Shown in pieces: positions 1 through 6,008 of a DNA stretch of 8,736 bases. Positions within the stretch are counted from its first letter, which is position 1. The number at the start of each line of letters is the position of its first letter. Source of the stretch: Oscillospiraceae bacterium (GTDB lineage Bacteria > Bacillota > Clostridia > Oscillospirales > Ruminococcaceae); assembly GCA_003508605.1 (NCBI GenBank), contig DNUB01000342.1, positions 1-8,736 of the forward strand, given 5' to 3'. A program made the position numbers and the translations under genes. The notes below the pieces were generated by a model. It saw nothing but the letters and a program-made list of their open reading frames with translations. It was not told the DNA's origin and did no database searches.

Positions 1-24
1 CGGGGCGTTGCCCCTCATTGAATT
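1..24. repeat. Palindromic dispersed repeat, left copy
   Basis: Bases 2-14 form GGGGC-GTT-GCCCC, followed by TCATTGAATT. Read in reverse complement, bases 8582-8604 give the same sequence with two substitutions in the loop and one missing base, so the copies are inverted relative to each other. This copy is cut off by the window edge. It lies about 30 bases beyond the stop codon of the zinc-ribbon gene and may contribute to ending that transcript, but there is no T-run visible inside the window. A short A/T hairpin (TTGCA-ATTA-TGCAA on the minus strand) sits at about 23-36. Confidence 0.55.
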
Positions 25-56
25 GCATAATTGCAAGCCGACTCGGTTTTTACAGA

Positions 57-590
57 TCAGTGAAACGCTCCGAAGGTGATCCACTGGGGGATAAGTCCGC
101 TGCGGTAAAGGGACAGAATAATATACACCAATCCGCCTACAATGGCAATAACAAAGCCTGCCACGGCAAGGGGCTTAAATTTCGTACCCTTTACGAAGCC
201 CACCAGTGCGGAAATCGCCGCCAAGGGGTGAAGAATAACGGAAGCCGAGAACATTCCCACAAGAGCCGCCACAAAGCCTAAAATCGTCAGCAGATCCGCA
301 ACGGTCAGCGGCTTTTTCTGAGGCTTTTGATAAATGGGCTGAGTCATGGGATAGGGTCTTATCTGGGGCTGTCCTGCAGGCATATTTGGGCCTGCGGGAG
401 GTACGTTGCCCGGCATGGGAGGTACGGGAGGGACGGTGTTTCCATTGGGAATCGGCGCGGTGGGAGAGGGAAAAGGACTTGCCTTAACCTCGCCCGCCGG
501 TCTTTGGTCGGTAAAGCTTTCGCAGCGGCAGTTGTAGCAGAACAGATTATCGTCGTTGTTTTCCGCACCGCAGTTTTTACAGTATTTCAT
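57..590 (-). CDS. Zinc-ribbon, proline-rich, DUF4190-like membrane protein
   Basis: 177 residues from the ATG at 590. The N-terminus is a short zinc ribbon with CxxC pairs at C4/C7 and C18/C21. Residues about 38-95 are a low-complexity proline-rich linker. Residues about 97-161 contain two or three hydrophobic segments with a short basic turn (GTKFKP near 135-140), the layout of the DUF4190 family of small membrane proteins. The zinc ribbon and linker are expected on the cytoplasmic side. An upstream in-frame TTG at 632 would add 14 residues, but the ATG with AAGGA about 8 bases upstream is far better and fits zinc-ribbon proteins, which typically begin MKYCxxCG. The function is unknown; proteins of this shape are common in Firmicutes and some are linked to membrane or envelope stress. 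It follows the DUF218 gene after an 89-base palindromic spacer, so it may be separately transcribed, although I found no convincing promoter. Confidence 0.88.
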   Translation of the reverse strand: MKYCKNCGAENNDDNLFCYNCRCESFTDQRPAGEVKASPFPSPTAPIPNGNTVPPVPPMPGNVPPAGPNMPAGQPQIRPYPMTQPIYQKPQKKPLTVADLLTILGFVAALVGMFSASVILHPLAAISALVGFVKGTKFKPLAVAGFVIAIVGGLVYIILSLYRSGLIPQWITFGAFH

Positions 591-611
591 AGCATTTTCC
601 TTTCTTTGACA

Positions 612-626
612 AGGGGCAGTGCCCCT
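612..626. repeat. Perfect 15-bp palindrome of the GGGGC repeat family
   Basis: AGGGGCA-G-TGCCCCT is a perfect inverted repeat (7+1+7) centred 29 bases upstream of the zinc-ribbon start codon. Twelve bases (GGGCAGTGCCCC) are identical to 8592-8603, and both copies are followed within 30 bases by AAATCCGGG. As RNA it can form a 6-bp hairpin with a 3-base loop, but no U-run follows on either strand, so a plain terminator is unlikely. It lies just upstream of the ribosome site and could influence transcript stability or translation; this is inference. Confidence 0.6.
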
Positions 627-637
627 ATTCAAAATGA

Positions 638-674
638 TTTGTCAAAATCCGGGCAGGCCGGGTGCCTTGACAAA
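638..674 (-). terminator. Possible end-of-transcript hairpin after the DUF218 gene
   Basis: TTTGTCAA at 638-645 and TTGACAAA at 667-674 are a perfect 8-bp inverted repeat around a 21-base GC-rich core that contains two CCGGG units. On the minus strand the core reads CCGG-CCTGC-CCGG, followed by ATTTT, directly after the stop codon at 680. That is terminator-like, but the inner stem is only 4 bp and the T-run is only four bases. The segment also shows the AAATCCGGG motif shared with the other repeat copies. Confidence 0.4.
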
Positions 675-679
675 ACAAA

Positions 680-1462
680 TTATGACCCAAATACAAATCT
701 GTGGGAAAGCGCAAACCATTCCCTTATCCAGTAGGACGCCGCAAGCCAAGGCGGTGTTTCTGCATTTACCGCCGTGGGGACAAGATCGTATTCCTTTGCA
801 ATAAGCGCAGCCCTGAGCTGGTGAAAGCCGTCGGTAACTATTGCCGCTTCGGCAGCATCTATGTTTTTTTCCTTCAATATGGCTATGGAATTTTCTATAT
901 TTTCCCTTGTGCTTTCCGATTTGTCCTCGGCGATTATTCTTTCCTCGGAAATTCCCCTTTCCGTAAGGCGGCTTTTCATGATCTCCGCCTCCGAAGCAGG
1001 CTCGTCGGGACCCTGTCCTCCCGATACTATGCAAATCACATCGGGATTATCACTTAAAAATTCATAGGCGGCGTCTATTCTTTTGCTCAGCATTAAGCTG
1101 GGATTGCCGCTTTTTTGCACCTTGCAGCCCAACACTATCGCCACGTCGGGATTTTGCGGCGCAGTGAGAGCGGATTTAAGCATAAGCCCCGAAAGAACAA
1201 AAGCGTAAATCACCAAAGCTCCGAATATCCCGCATAGAGAGAAAAAAAGGATTTTTAATCCCCTATGAGCCATAATTTTTTTAACAAGAGCTTTTACCCC
1301 CTGCCAAAAAACGGTAACCGCAAGAAGGGCGGAAAACATAAAAAGTCCGAAAATCACTCCGATATTATTAACATTTCTGAATAAGGAAAAAGCAAATGTA
1401 AATATTATCAAAAGCTCTAAGGCTATCAAAGTGATCTGCACCGTTTTTTTAAATATTCTCAT
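680..1462 (-). CDS. DUF218 (YdcF/SanA/ElyC-like) membrane-anchored protein
   Basis: 260 residues from the ATG at 1462. Three hydrophobic segments (about 8-28, 33-54 and 70-93) precede a globular DUF218 domain that would be extracytoplasmic. Family signatures are visible: AIVLGCKV at 108-115, SGGQGPDEPASEA at 147-159, the charged stretch EDKSESTRENI near 179-189, and IVTDGFHQ at 208-215. The family includes E. coli YdcF, SanA and ElyC and the vancomycin-sensitivity protein SanA; roles in envelope integrity or lipid-carrier metabolism are reported for members, but the reaction is not settled. A longer frame starts at a TTG at 1477, but the ribosome site GAGAGGA lies inside those first codons and properly serves the ATG at 1462. 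Only 39 bases separate it from gltA, with no terminator, so the two are probably co-transcribed. A metabolic link to citrate synthase is not implied. Confidence 0.9.
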   Translation of the reverse strand: MRIFKKTVQITLIALELLIIFTFAFSLFRNVNNIGVIFGLFMFSALLAVTVFWQGVKALVKKIMAHRGLKILFFSLCGIFGALVIYAFVLSGLMLKSALTAPQNPDVAIVLGCKVQKSGNPSLMLSKRIDAAYEFLSDNPDVICIVSGGQGPDEPASEAEIMKSRLTERGISEERIIAEDKSESTRENIENSIAILKEKNIDAAEAAIVTDGFHQLRAALIAKEYDLVPTAVNAETPPWLAASYWIREWFALSHRFVFGS

Positions 1463-1501
1463 TTTATTTCCTCTCAAAAAGGATGGGGTAATATTGTCCG
1501 A

Positions 1502-2866
1502 TTATCTTTCGGAAAGCGGTATATACTCCTGCTCCTCGCCTATACTCCTGTATGCGGGACGGATAATTTTTCCCACGTTGATAAGCTCCTCCATACGGTG
1601 AGCCGACCAGCCGCTTATTCTCGATACCGCAAAAATAGGGGTATAAAGCTCTAAAGGCAGCCCCATCATTTTATATGCAAAGCCGCTGTAAAAGTCCACG
1701 TTGGGGCTTACACCCTTGTATATCTTCTTTCTGGCGGAAATTATTTTCGGGGCAAGCTCCGCAACCTTGTCATAAAGGTTATATTCCTTCTCCATGCCCT
1801 TTTCCCTTGAAAGACTTTCCACATAACCCTTAAATACCATGGCTCTGGGGTCGGAAACGGAGTAAACGGCATGTCCCATACCGTAAATAAGCCCCGCCCT
1901 GTCAAAGGCTTCTTTATTTAATAAGGCTTCAAGATATCCGCCTACCTCTTCGTCGTCCGTCCAGTCCTTAACATTTTCCTTCAGATCCTCAAACATTTTC
2001 ATAACCTTAAGGTTAGCCCCGCCGTGCTTCGGTCCCTTTAAGGAGCAGAGAGCCGCCGCAATGGCGGAATAGGTGTCCGTTCCCGAGCTGGTGACCACAT
2101 GGGTTGTAAAGGTTGAGTTGTTTCCGCCGCCGTGCTCCGCATGAAGCACCAACGCCAAATCCAGAACATGAGCTTCAAGCTCGGTATAGCTGCTGTCGGG
2201 GCGAAGCAGATGGAGAATGTTTTCCGCAACGGATAAGCCGGGATCGGGCTGATGTATAAAAAGACTTTGCTTTTCTATATAAAAGTTGTAAGCCTGATAT
2301 CCGTAAACGGAAAGCATAGGGAATACCGCAATCAGCTTTAAGCATTGCCTTAAAACATTGGGCAGGCTTATATCGTTGGGATTTTCGTCATAGCTGTGAA
2401 GAGTGAGCACGCTCCTTGCAAGGGAGTTCATCATATCCTCGCTGGGACCCTTCATAATAACGTCACGGATAAAATTCGTAGGCAATGTCATAAGCTCGCC
2501 TAAAAGAGCTTTAAAGCTTTCCAGCTGTTCCCTGTCAGGCAAAACGCCGAAAAGCAAAAGATAGGTGGTTTCCTCAAAGCCGAAACGCTTGTCCCGGGCA
2601 AATCCCCTTATTATTTCTTCAACGTTTATTCCCCGATAAAAAAGCTTTCCCTCGCAGGGAACGGACTTTCCGTCAACGGTCTTGGTCGCCCGTATGTCCG
2701 AGATGTGAGTAAGCCCGGTAAGAACGCCCTTTCCGTTTAAATCCCGAAGTCCTCTTTTTACCTCGTATTTTCCGTAAAGCTCGGGATCAATCACGCTGTT
2801 TTCGACGCAAAGGTCGGTAAGCTGACGGATCTCGGGCAGTATGCTTCCGAAATAGTTATTTTCCAT
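1502..2866 (-). CDS. gltA: Citrate synthase
   Basis: 454 residues, full length for this family. It condenses acetyl-CoA with oxaloacetate to give citrate, in the cytoplasm. The family landmarks are intact: LHAEHGGGNNSTF at 241-253 (H245, oxaloacetate contact), KGPKHGGAN at 277-285 (H281, equivalent to pig His274), GMGHAVYSVSDPR at 329-341 (H332, equivalent to His320), D391 in SPNVDFYSG (equivalent to Asp375), and R416 in IFAVSRISGW. A catalytic enzyme is therefore expected. A 2-methylcitrate synthase activity cannot be excluded from sequence alone. The ATG at 2866 has GGAGG five bases upstream. It is the first gene after a near-consensus promoter at 2981-3009 and has a leader of about 108 bases containing a strong dyad. 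No aconitase or isocitrate dehydrogenase gene lies nearby, so the gene stands apart from the usual glutamate-branch cluster and precedes a DUF218 gene instead. Confidence 0.97.
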   Translation of the reverse strand: MENNYFGSILPEIRQLTDLCVENSVIDPELYGKYEVKRGLRDLNGKGVLTGLTHISDIRATKTVDGKSVPCEGKLFYRGINVEEIIRGFARDKRFGFEETTYLLLFGVLPDREQLESFKALLGELMTLPTNFIRDVIMKGPSEDMMNSLARSVLTLHSYDENPNDISLPNVLRQCLKLIAVFPMLSVYGYQAYNFYIEKQSLFIHQPDPGLSVAENILHLLRPDSSYTELEAHVLDLALVLHAEHGGGNNSTFTTHVVTSSGTDTYSAIAAALCSLKGPKHGGANLKVMKMFEDLKENVKDWTDDEEVGGYLEALLNKEAFDRAGLIYGMGHAVYSVSDPRAMVFKGYVESLSREKGMEKEYNLYDKVAELAPKIISARKKIYKGVSPNVDFYSGFAYKMMGLPLELYTPIFAVSRISGWSAHRMEELINVGKIIRPAYRSIGEEQEYIPLSER

Positions 2867-2926
2867 TAAATCCTCCTGTTTTTTGTGCTGTCAAGCTCCC
2901 TTTCCGTTTTTTATTTTCCGTTTATG

Positions 2927-2969
2927 ACAATTCCTTGTTAAACGTAATACCCACTTAAAAAGGAATTGT
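2927..2969. promoter_or_regulatory. Dyad at the start of the gltA leader (operator or leader hairpin)
   Basis: ACAATTCCTT at 2927-2936 and AAGGAATTGT at 2960-2969 are a perfect 10-bp inverted repeat. After one mismatch, TTAA at 2938-2941 pairs with TTAA at 2955-2958, leaving a 13-base loop. The predicted transcription start (about 2974, from the -10 at 2981-2986) is only about 5 bases before the dyad, so it would be either a repressor operator overlapping the initial transcribed region or a 5' hairpin in the mRNA that could protect it. No T-run follows, so it is not a terminator. No known regulator site is recognised. Confidence 0.6.
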
Positions 2970-2980
2970 ATCGCATATTA

Positions 2981-3009
2981 AGTATACCATATTTTAAAAG
3001 CAATGTCAA
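2981..3009 (-). promoter_or_regulatory. Strong sigma-A promoter of gltA
   Basis: On the minus strand there is a perfect -35 TTGACA (3004-3009), a spacer of exactly 17 bases, and a -10 TATACT (2981-2986) preceded by TGG, giving the TGn extended -10 element. Predicted start is about 2974 and the leader to the gltA ATG is about 108 bases. Seven A and six G bases (3008-3020 on the plus strand) run through the upstream edge of the -35. This is the best promoter in the window and implies high basal expression unless repressed. Confidence 0.88.
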
Positions 3010-3055
3010 AAAAAGGGGGGTGTGTTTCACGCAGTTTTCAGAAAATTGTAATAAC

Positions 3056-3085
3056 TGCCCGAATTTTTGATGCTGAAAAATCCGC
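3056..3085. repeat. Degenerate member of the terminator-associated repeat family
   Basis: CTGCCCGAATTTTTGATG followed by CTGAAAAATCCG resembles 8598-8620, where GCCCCGAATTTA is followed by TGAAAAATCCG. The shared blocks are GCCC(C)GAATTT and TGAAAAATCCG, separated by a different number of bases. On the minus strand both sit directly after a GC-rich hairpin (3096-3116 here, 8621-8634 there). The GGGGC palindrome itself is not preserved in this copy. Confidence 0.4.
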
Positions 3086-3092
3086 AGTCAGC

Positions 3093-3116
3093 AAAAGCCG
3101 CTTCGCCGCAGCGGCT
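3093..3116 (-). terminator. Probable terminator of the SPFH cluster
   Basis: On the minus strand AGCCGCT (3116-3110) and AGCGGCT (3102-3096) form a perfect 7-bp GC-rich stem with a 7-base loop, followed by TTT then GC. It lies between the end of the membrane-protein gene at 3199 and the gltA promoter, the expected place for a terminator. The T-run is short (TTTT counting the last paired base), so efficiency is uncertain. Confidence 0.5.
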
Positions 3117-3135
3117 GAACGCAGCACCCATAATA

Positions 3136-3189
3136 TTAGAGCGTGTTCACATAAAATCCGCATACCGATTTAATATGAACACGTTCTAA
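3136..3189. mobile_element. 54-bp MITE-like palindromic insertion
   Basis: The ends TTAGAGCGTGTTCA (3136-3149) and TGAACACGTTCTAA (3176-3189) are inverted repeats matching at 13 of 14 positions. Pairing continues inward through CATA/TATG and AAATC/GATTT, so nearly the whole 54 bases fold into one hairpin. The segment has no coding potential and lies 9 bases beyond the stop codon of the gene at 3199. The form fits a small non-autonomous element or palindromic unit, but no clear target-site duplication is visible. Alternatively it may be a native hairpin that blocks 3' degradation of the cluster mRNA. It lacks a T-run on either strand. Confidence 0.45.
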
Positions 3190-3198
3190 AAATACGTT

Positions 3199-3876
3199 TT
3201 AATTTTCTTTTTTCAAAATACTGTTTCTCTGCTTAAAAAGCTGTTCTATCCTATTTGCAGCCGTGACGGTATTTTCCTTCTCATTATTCTCTACCGCCGC
3301 TTCAAGTCGGGAAATAAGCTCCCTGCTCTGCTGCTCCAGCTGAGCCACCGAAGCCGATGAGCGGGAGGGGCTTGAGTGAATAAGGTCATAAAGATTTTCC
3401 AAAGCCTTGTCGCAGCCTTTTTCGTTCAGCCTGCCCATAAGCAGCTTAACCCTCGAAGCGCAGTCCTTTATAAAGCCGTTTTCCTTTTCGCCCTTCTCGA
3501 TACTCTCATTGGTTTTTTCGTTGGCAAGAAGAAAGATTATCAGCAATGCCAGATATAAGGCAGCCATAATCAGCTGAACCACCAAAGCAGGCTTAAAGGA
3601 TTCCTGATTAAGTAAAATGAACACCAGACCGACTATAAACTCTATGAGAAAATACGCCGAGGAAACAGCGTAAACCGAAACGCCCAAAACCGACTGCCTG
3701 CTTTTTTTGGTGATAAACGGAGTCGCTACCGCCATAGCGTAGGCAAAATGGATAAAGCAGTAGGAGATCCACACGGAAGCGGGTCTTGCCGCACCGCCGA
3801 CAACAAAAAACACTATGTTGAATACCGCAAGGAAAATCAGGTCCAGCAGCATCCAAAGTATCGCTTTTCTTTTCAT
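3199..3876 (-). CDS. Four-helix membrane protein with charged coiled-coil tail
   Basis: 225 residues; I do not recognise the family. Four hydrophobic segments lie at about 7-29, 34-54, 64-88 and 97-118. The rest (about 119-225) is hydrophilic and rich in E, K, N and S, with predicted helical or coiled-coil character around 176-220 (AQLEQQSRELISRLEAAVE). By the positive-inside rule the tail should be cytoplasmic, where it could contact the SPFH protein. The ATG at 3876 has AAGGAG about 8 bases upstream. Only 13 bases separate it from the SPFH gene, so co-transcription is nearly certain. It is the last gene of the cluster. In position and shape it could play the role of a membrane partner such as B. 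subtilis YdjH, but no sequence relationship is claimed. Confidence 0.88.
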   Translation of the reverse strand: MKRKAILWMLLDLIFLAVFNIVFFVVGGAARPASVWISYCFIHFAYAMAVATPFITKKSRQSVLGVSVYAVSSAYFLIEFIVGLVFILLNQESFKPALVVQLIMAALYLALLIIFLLANEKTNESIEKGEKENGFIKDCASRVKLLMGRLNEKGCDKALENLYDLIHSSPSRSSASVAQLEQQSRELISRLEAAVENNEKENTVTAANRIEQLFKQRNSILKKEN

Positions 3877-3889
3877 GGCATACTCCTTT

Positions 3890-5023
3890 TTACATCTTGC
3901 TTAATATTTCCGCTTTTTTTGCGTCATATTCCGACTGCTCTATAAGTCCGGCGTCAAGCATTTTCTTAAGCTTTGCAAGCACCTCCACAGGGTCTTGCTC
4001 AGGCTGAGCCGCTGCGGGGGGTGCGGCTGCAGGCTGAGGGGCTGCGGGGAGTGGGGCTGTGGGGGCGAAGGTCTGCTGTGCTATTGCGCCGAAGGCGGAG
4101 GCTGCGCCTATTCCCATTCCTAATCCCGCACCGACAGTGGCAGCCGAGCCGCCCGAATTATTGTTGGCAATATCCTTTAAAATACCCACACCCTGAACCT
4201 TGTTCCAGTCGCTGCCCAAAATGTCGAGTCCCGCTCTGTCGCCCTGATAGCCTCTTTGCCTTGTAATCAGCTCGACCTGAGATTTGTCGATCTGATCATA
4301 TTTCGTATTGTCCACATCAAGAGCCGCCAGGGTGAACTTAACGCATTTCAGACCGTAGTCGGAAAGAGCCTCCCCGATATAGGGCTGAATTTTCTCCGAA
4401 AGCTCGTCCATATATGCGTCTATTCCTATCAGCTCCTGTTCCAGAGCGTTTAAGAACTTCGATACGGCGGATTTTATCCTTCCCTGAAATTCACCTGCAA
4501 AATAGTAGTCCAAATCCTCCTGAAACTCCCAATCGGTGTTGTTGCCCACCATTTTTTCAAGAAATTTTGCAGGATTTTCAATTCTGACCTTATAAACTGC
4601 TCTTGCCCTTACGTCGGTGCGAACGCCCCAAACCTTATCCCTTACCTGTATGGGCGATTCGGTGCCCCAGCGCAGCTCTCGGCTGTCCGCCTTGCGCACA
4701 AAGAACACCACGCAGTTAAAGGTGGAAATTCCTCCCGTAAAGGCGGTTCTCAGTCTGCTGATAAAGGGATAATTATCGGTGGAAAGCTGGTATGTGCCGT
4801 TTTCAAAAACCTGCTCCACCTTGCCGCCCTTAACAAAGATCGCCTCTTCGCCCGGCATAACTATAAGGGTGGAGTTGGTGTTGAAGTCCTCCTCGGGCAT
4901 ACGCCAAATCAGCAAATCACCCGACGCGGAATTTTTCAGCACGTCCGCCCAATGCTTCTTTCCGCCTACATAGGCGGACTCATTTGCGTTTTTCTTAAAT
5001 ATTGACATATATACCCCCGTCAT
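3890..5023 (-). CDS. SPFH domain protein with C-terminal SHOCT domain (YdjI type)
   Basis: 377 residues. Residues about 50-245 form an SPFH/Band-7-like domain of the soluble YdjI ('virion core protein'-like) family: no transmembrane helix, with conserved-looking stretches such as FFVRKADSRELRWGTESPI and DYGLKCVKF. Then come a glycine-rich stretch (about 289-313), a proline/alanine linker (about 321-343) and a SHOCT helix pair at 345-377 (DPVEVLAKLKKMLDAGLIEQSEYDAKK). The expected role is an oligomeric scaffold at the inner membrane face. In B. subtilis, YdjI works with the membrane proteins YdjG and YdjH to place the PspA-type protein YdjF; that link is family knowledge applied here by inference. 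The start is uncertain: ATG 5023 has GGAGA 7 bases upstream and overlaps a possible small ORF, while ATG 5008 has GGGGG 5 bases upstream and gives the family-like N-terminus MSIFKK. Confidence 0.93.
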   Translation of the reverse strand: MTGVYMSIFKKNANESAYVGGKKHWADVLKNSASGDLLIWRMPEEDFNTNSTLIVMPGEEAIFVKGGKVEQVFENGTYQLSTDNYPFISRLRTAFTGGISTFNCVVFFVRKADSRELRWGTESPIQVRDKVWGVRTDVRARAVYKVRIENPAKFLEKMVGNNTDWEFQEDLDYYFAGEFQGRIKSAVSKFLNALEQELIGIDAYMDELSEKIQPYIGEALSDYGLKCVKFTLAALDVDNTKYDQIDKSQVELITRQRGYQGDRAGLDILGSDWNKVQGVGILKDIANNNSGGSAATVGAGLGMGIGAASAFGAIAQQTFAPTAPLPAAPQPAAAPPAAAQPEQDPVEVLAKLKKMLDAGLIEQSEYDAKKAEILSKM

Positions 5024-5106
5024 TTCACCGTCTCCGCAAAGCCGTCAATTGCTTCCTGTACGGTGTCATGCTTATTTTGCCGTAATTTCTTAAAAGCAGT
5101 ATTCAA
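5020..5106 (-). CDS. Possible 28-codon ORF coupled to the SPFH gene
   Basis: A frame open back to about 5150 ends in a TGA at 5020-5022 that overlaps the SPFH start at 5023 as ATGA, the usual sign of translational coupling. From a TTG at 5106 the product would contain KKLRQNKHDTVQEAI then DGFAETVK, an amphipathic-looking helix with codon use like its neighbours. Against it: no ATG or GTG start, and no good ribosome site at the TTG (AGGA lies about 13 bases away). It may be a real small protein, the remnant of a lost gene, or chance. Confidence 0.25.
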   Translation of the reverse strand: MNTAFKKLRQNKHDTVQEAIDGFAETVK

Positions 5107-5140
5107 AATAACATGTAATATCCTGTAAATACAAATACCA

Positions 5141-5827
5141 TTACTGCATTATCTGCTTTTTCTCTCTGAGCAAAGCCCGCATTGCGTTTATTGAATTTTT
5201 TATTTTTTCCGAATCGCTGTCGCGAAGGCTTATTGAAATTGATGTGCCGCCGGAGGTGGTGAGCTTAAAATATTCACGCTTGATATCGTTTCTGCCAAAT
5301 GCGCTTACCGTGTCGGAAGCGGTGGAAACGGAAACCACATCTCTGTAAAAATATACGTCCGTGGACTCTGTTTTCTTGTTCAAAAGAGTATCAAACTGAT
5401 ATGTATAGCAGTGAACCTCGCTTGGGGAGAAGAACATCATGATACACTTATAGCTGCTGGTGCGCCAGCAGCCGTCCTTGCCGATCTTGCCGCACTGTGC
5501 CCCCTCAAAGCTGTAGCTGTCAAAGGATATAGGTTCGATTTCCTTTACCTCGTCCTCGTCAATTCCAAGACGGCTCAAAGCCTTTTGCTTTAAATCGTAC
5601 AGCTCCGCTGCCACGGACAAATCATATTCTTCGTCGGAAACGATTTTTTTCTTTTTGCTTATTATCCATAGAATTGCCAAAGCAAAAAGACCCGTACCGA
5701 TAAGCCCGCACCAGATATTTTTTGCTCCAAAGGCAATCAAAATCAAAACAATTCCCACTATAATAAAAAATGTAGGTCCTCCGTAAGTGGTGGGAGTAAA
5801 ATACCTCAAATTCTTTTCATAATCCAT
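5141..5827 (-). CDS. Unknown two-helix membrane protein in the SPFH cluster
   Basis: 228 residues; I do not recognise the family. After a short hydrophilic N-terminus, two hydrophobic segments (about 18-34 and 38-57) form a hairpin, ending in a KKKK stop-transfer, so both termini should be cytoplasmic. Residues about 63-95 are acidic and helical (DEEYDLSVAAELYDLKQKA). Residues about 97-205 look like a beta-rich globular domain with aromatic-rich strands (SYKCIMMFFS, HCYTYQFDTLL, TDVYFYRDVVSVS, EYFKLTT), a pattern reminiscent of membrane-bound PH-like domains; this is inference only. The ATG at 5827 has AAAGGAAA about 9 bases upstream. The 117-base gap to the SPFH gene has no hairpin terminator, so it probably shares a transcript with SPFH and the gene at 3199. 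Confidence 0.87.
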   Translation of the reverse strand: MDYEKNLRYFTPTTYGGPTFFIIVGIVLILIAFGAKNIWCGLIGTGLFALAILWIISKKKKIVSDEEYDLSVAAELYDLKQKALSRLGIDEDEVKEIEPISFDSYSFEGAQCGKIGKDGCWRTSSYKCIMMFFSPSEVHCYTYQFDTLLNKKTESTDVYFYRDVVSVSTASDTVSAFGRNDIKREYFKLTTSGGTSISISLRDSDSEKIKNSINAMRALLREKKQIMQ

Positions 5828-5892
5828 GGAATAATTTCCTTTCCTGATAAATTCATTTTAACCGGTTTTTGCAAAAAAATTTTTATTATGTT

Positions 5893-5921
5893 TTTATACC
5901 ATGTCCTTAATCGAATTGCAG
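5893..5921 (-). promoter_or_regulatory. Candidate promoter for the SPFH genes
   Basis: On the minus strand TATAAA (5893-5898) is preceded by TGG, giving a TGn extended -10 in the same ATGGTATA context as the gltA promoter. Seventeen bases further upstream CTGCAA (5916-5921) matches only three of six -35 positions and overlaps the inverted repeat at 5914-5936. It is placed 66 bases upstream of the start codon at 5827. An extended -10 can work with a poor -35, so it is plausible but weakly supported. Confidence 0.35.
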
Positions 5922-5936
5922 ACAAAGTCTGCAATT
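5914..5936. repeat. Perfect 10-bp inverted repeat with 3-base spacer
   Basis: AATTGCAGAC (5914-5923), AAA, then GTCTGCAATT (5927-5936). No T-run follows on either strand. It overlaps the -35 region of the candidate promoter at 5893-5921 and could be an operator, or it could be part of the palindromic block that continues to 5970. GAATTGCA next to TGCAA also occurs at 20-36 near the left end of the window. Confidence 0.6.
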
Positions 5937-5942
5937 ATATTC

Positions 5943-5970
5943 TGCCGCACTTTAGTGCCGCAGGGCGGCA
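5943..5970. repeat. Overlapping, mutually exclusive GC hairpins
   Basis: TGCCGCAC (5943-5950) pairs with GTGCCGCA (5955-5962) over a TTTA loop with one internal mismatch. The second arm can instead pair as TGCCGC (5956-5961) with GCGGCA (5965-5970) over an AGG loop. The block lies between the TPR gene and the next cluster gene. It looks like a REP-type unit or an mRNA processing or stability structure; no T-run makes it a standard terminator. Confidence 0.5.
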
Positions 5971-6008
5971 TCAAACAATAGAACTGCATATTGCTTGACC
6001 CAAGATTA

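Noticed and set aside
38..50. Plus-strand terminator-like AGCCG-ACT-CGGTT followed by TTT
   Set aside because: There is no plus-strand gene that it could end, and the minus-strand version of the stem has a mismatch and no T-run.
18..281. Plus-strand open frames (here and at 327-734, 701-1057, 3973-4266, 7793-8041, 8261-8533)
   Set aside because: Each lies opposite a well-supported minus-strand gene, lacks a ribosome site, and reads as low-complexity or odd composition. They are shadows of the real genes.
57..632. Longer form of the zinc-ribbon protein starting at 632
   Set aside because: The start would be a TTG with no ribosome site, and the added residues run through the GGGGC palindrome; the ATG at 590 has AAGGA correctly placed.
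642..1034. Second minus-strand frame inside the DUF218 gene
   Set aside because: It is out of frame with clear DUF218 motifs, has shadow-like composition (many C, G, H, R), and has no start signals.
3045..3085. A/T hairpin ATTTTT-N-AAAAAT as a terminator
   Set aside because: The stem is only 6 A/T-rich pairs and no T-run follows on the relevant strand; the GC hairpin at 3096-3116 is the better candidate.
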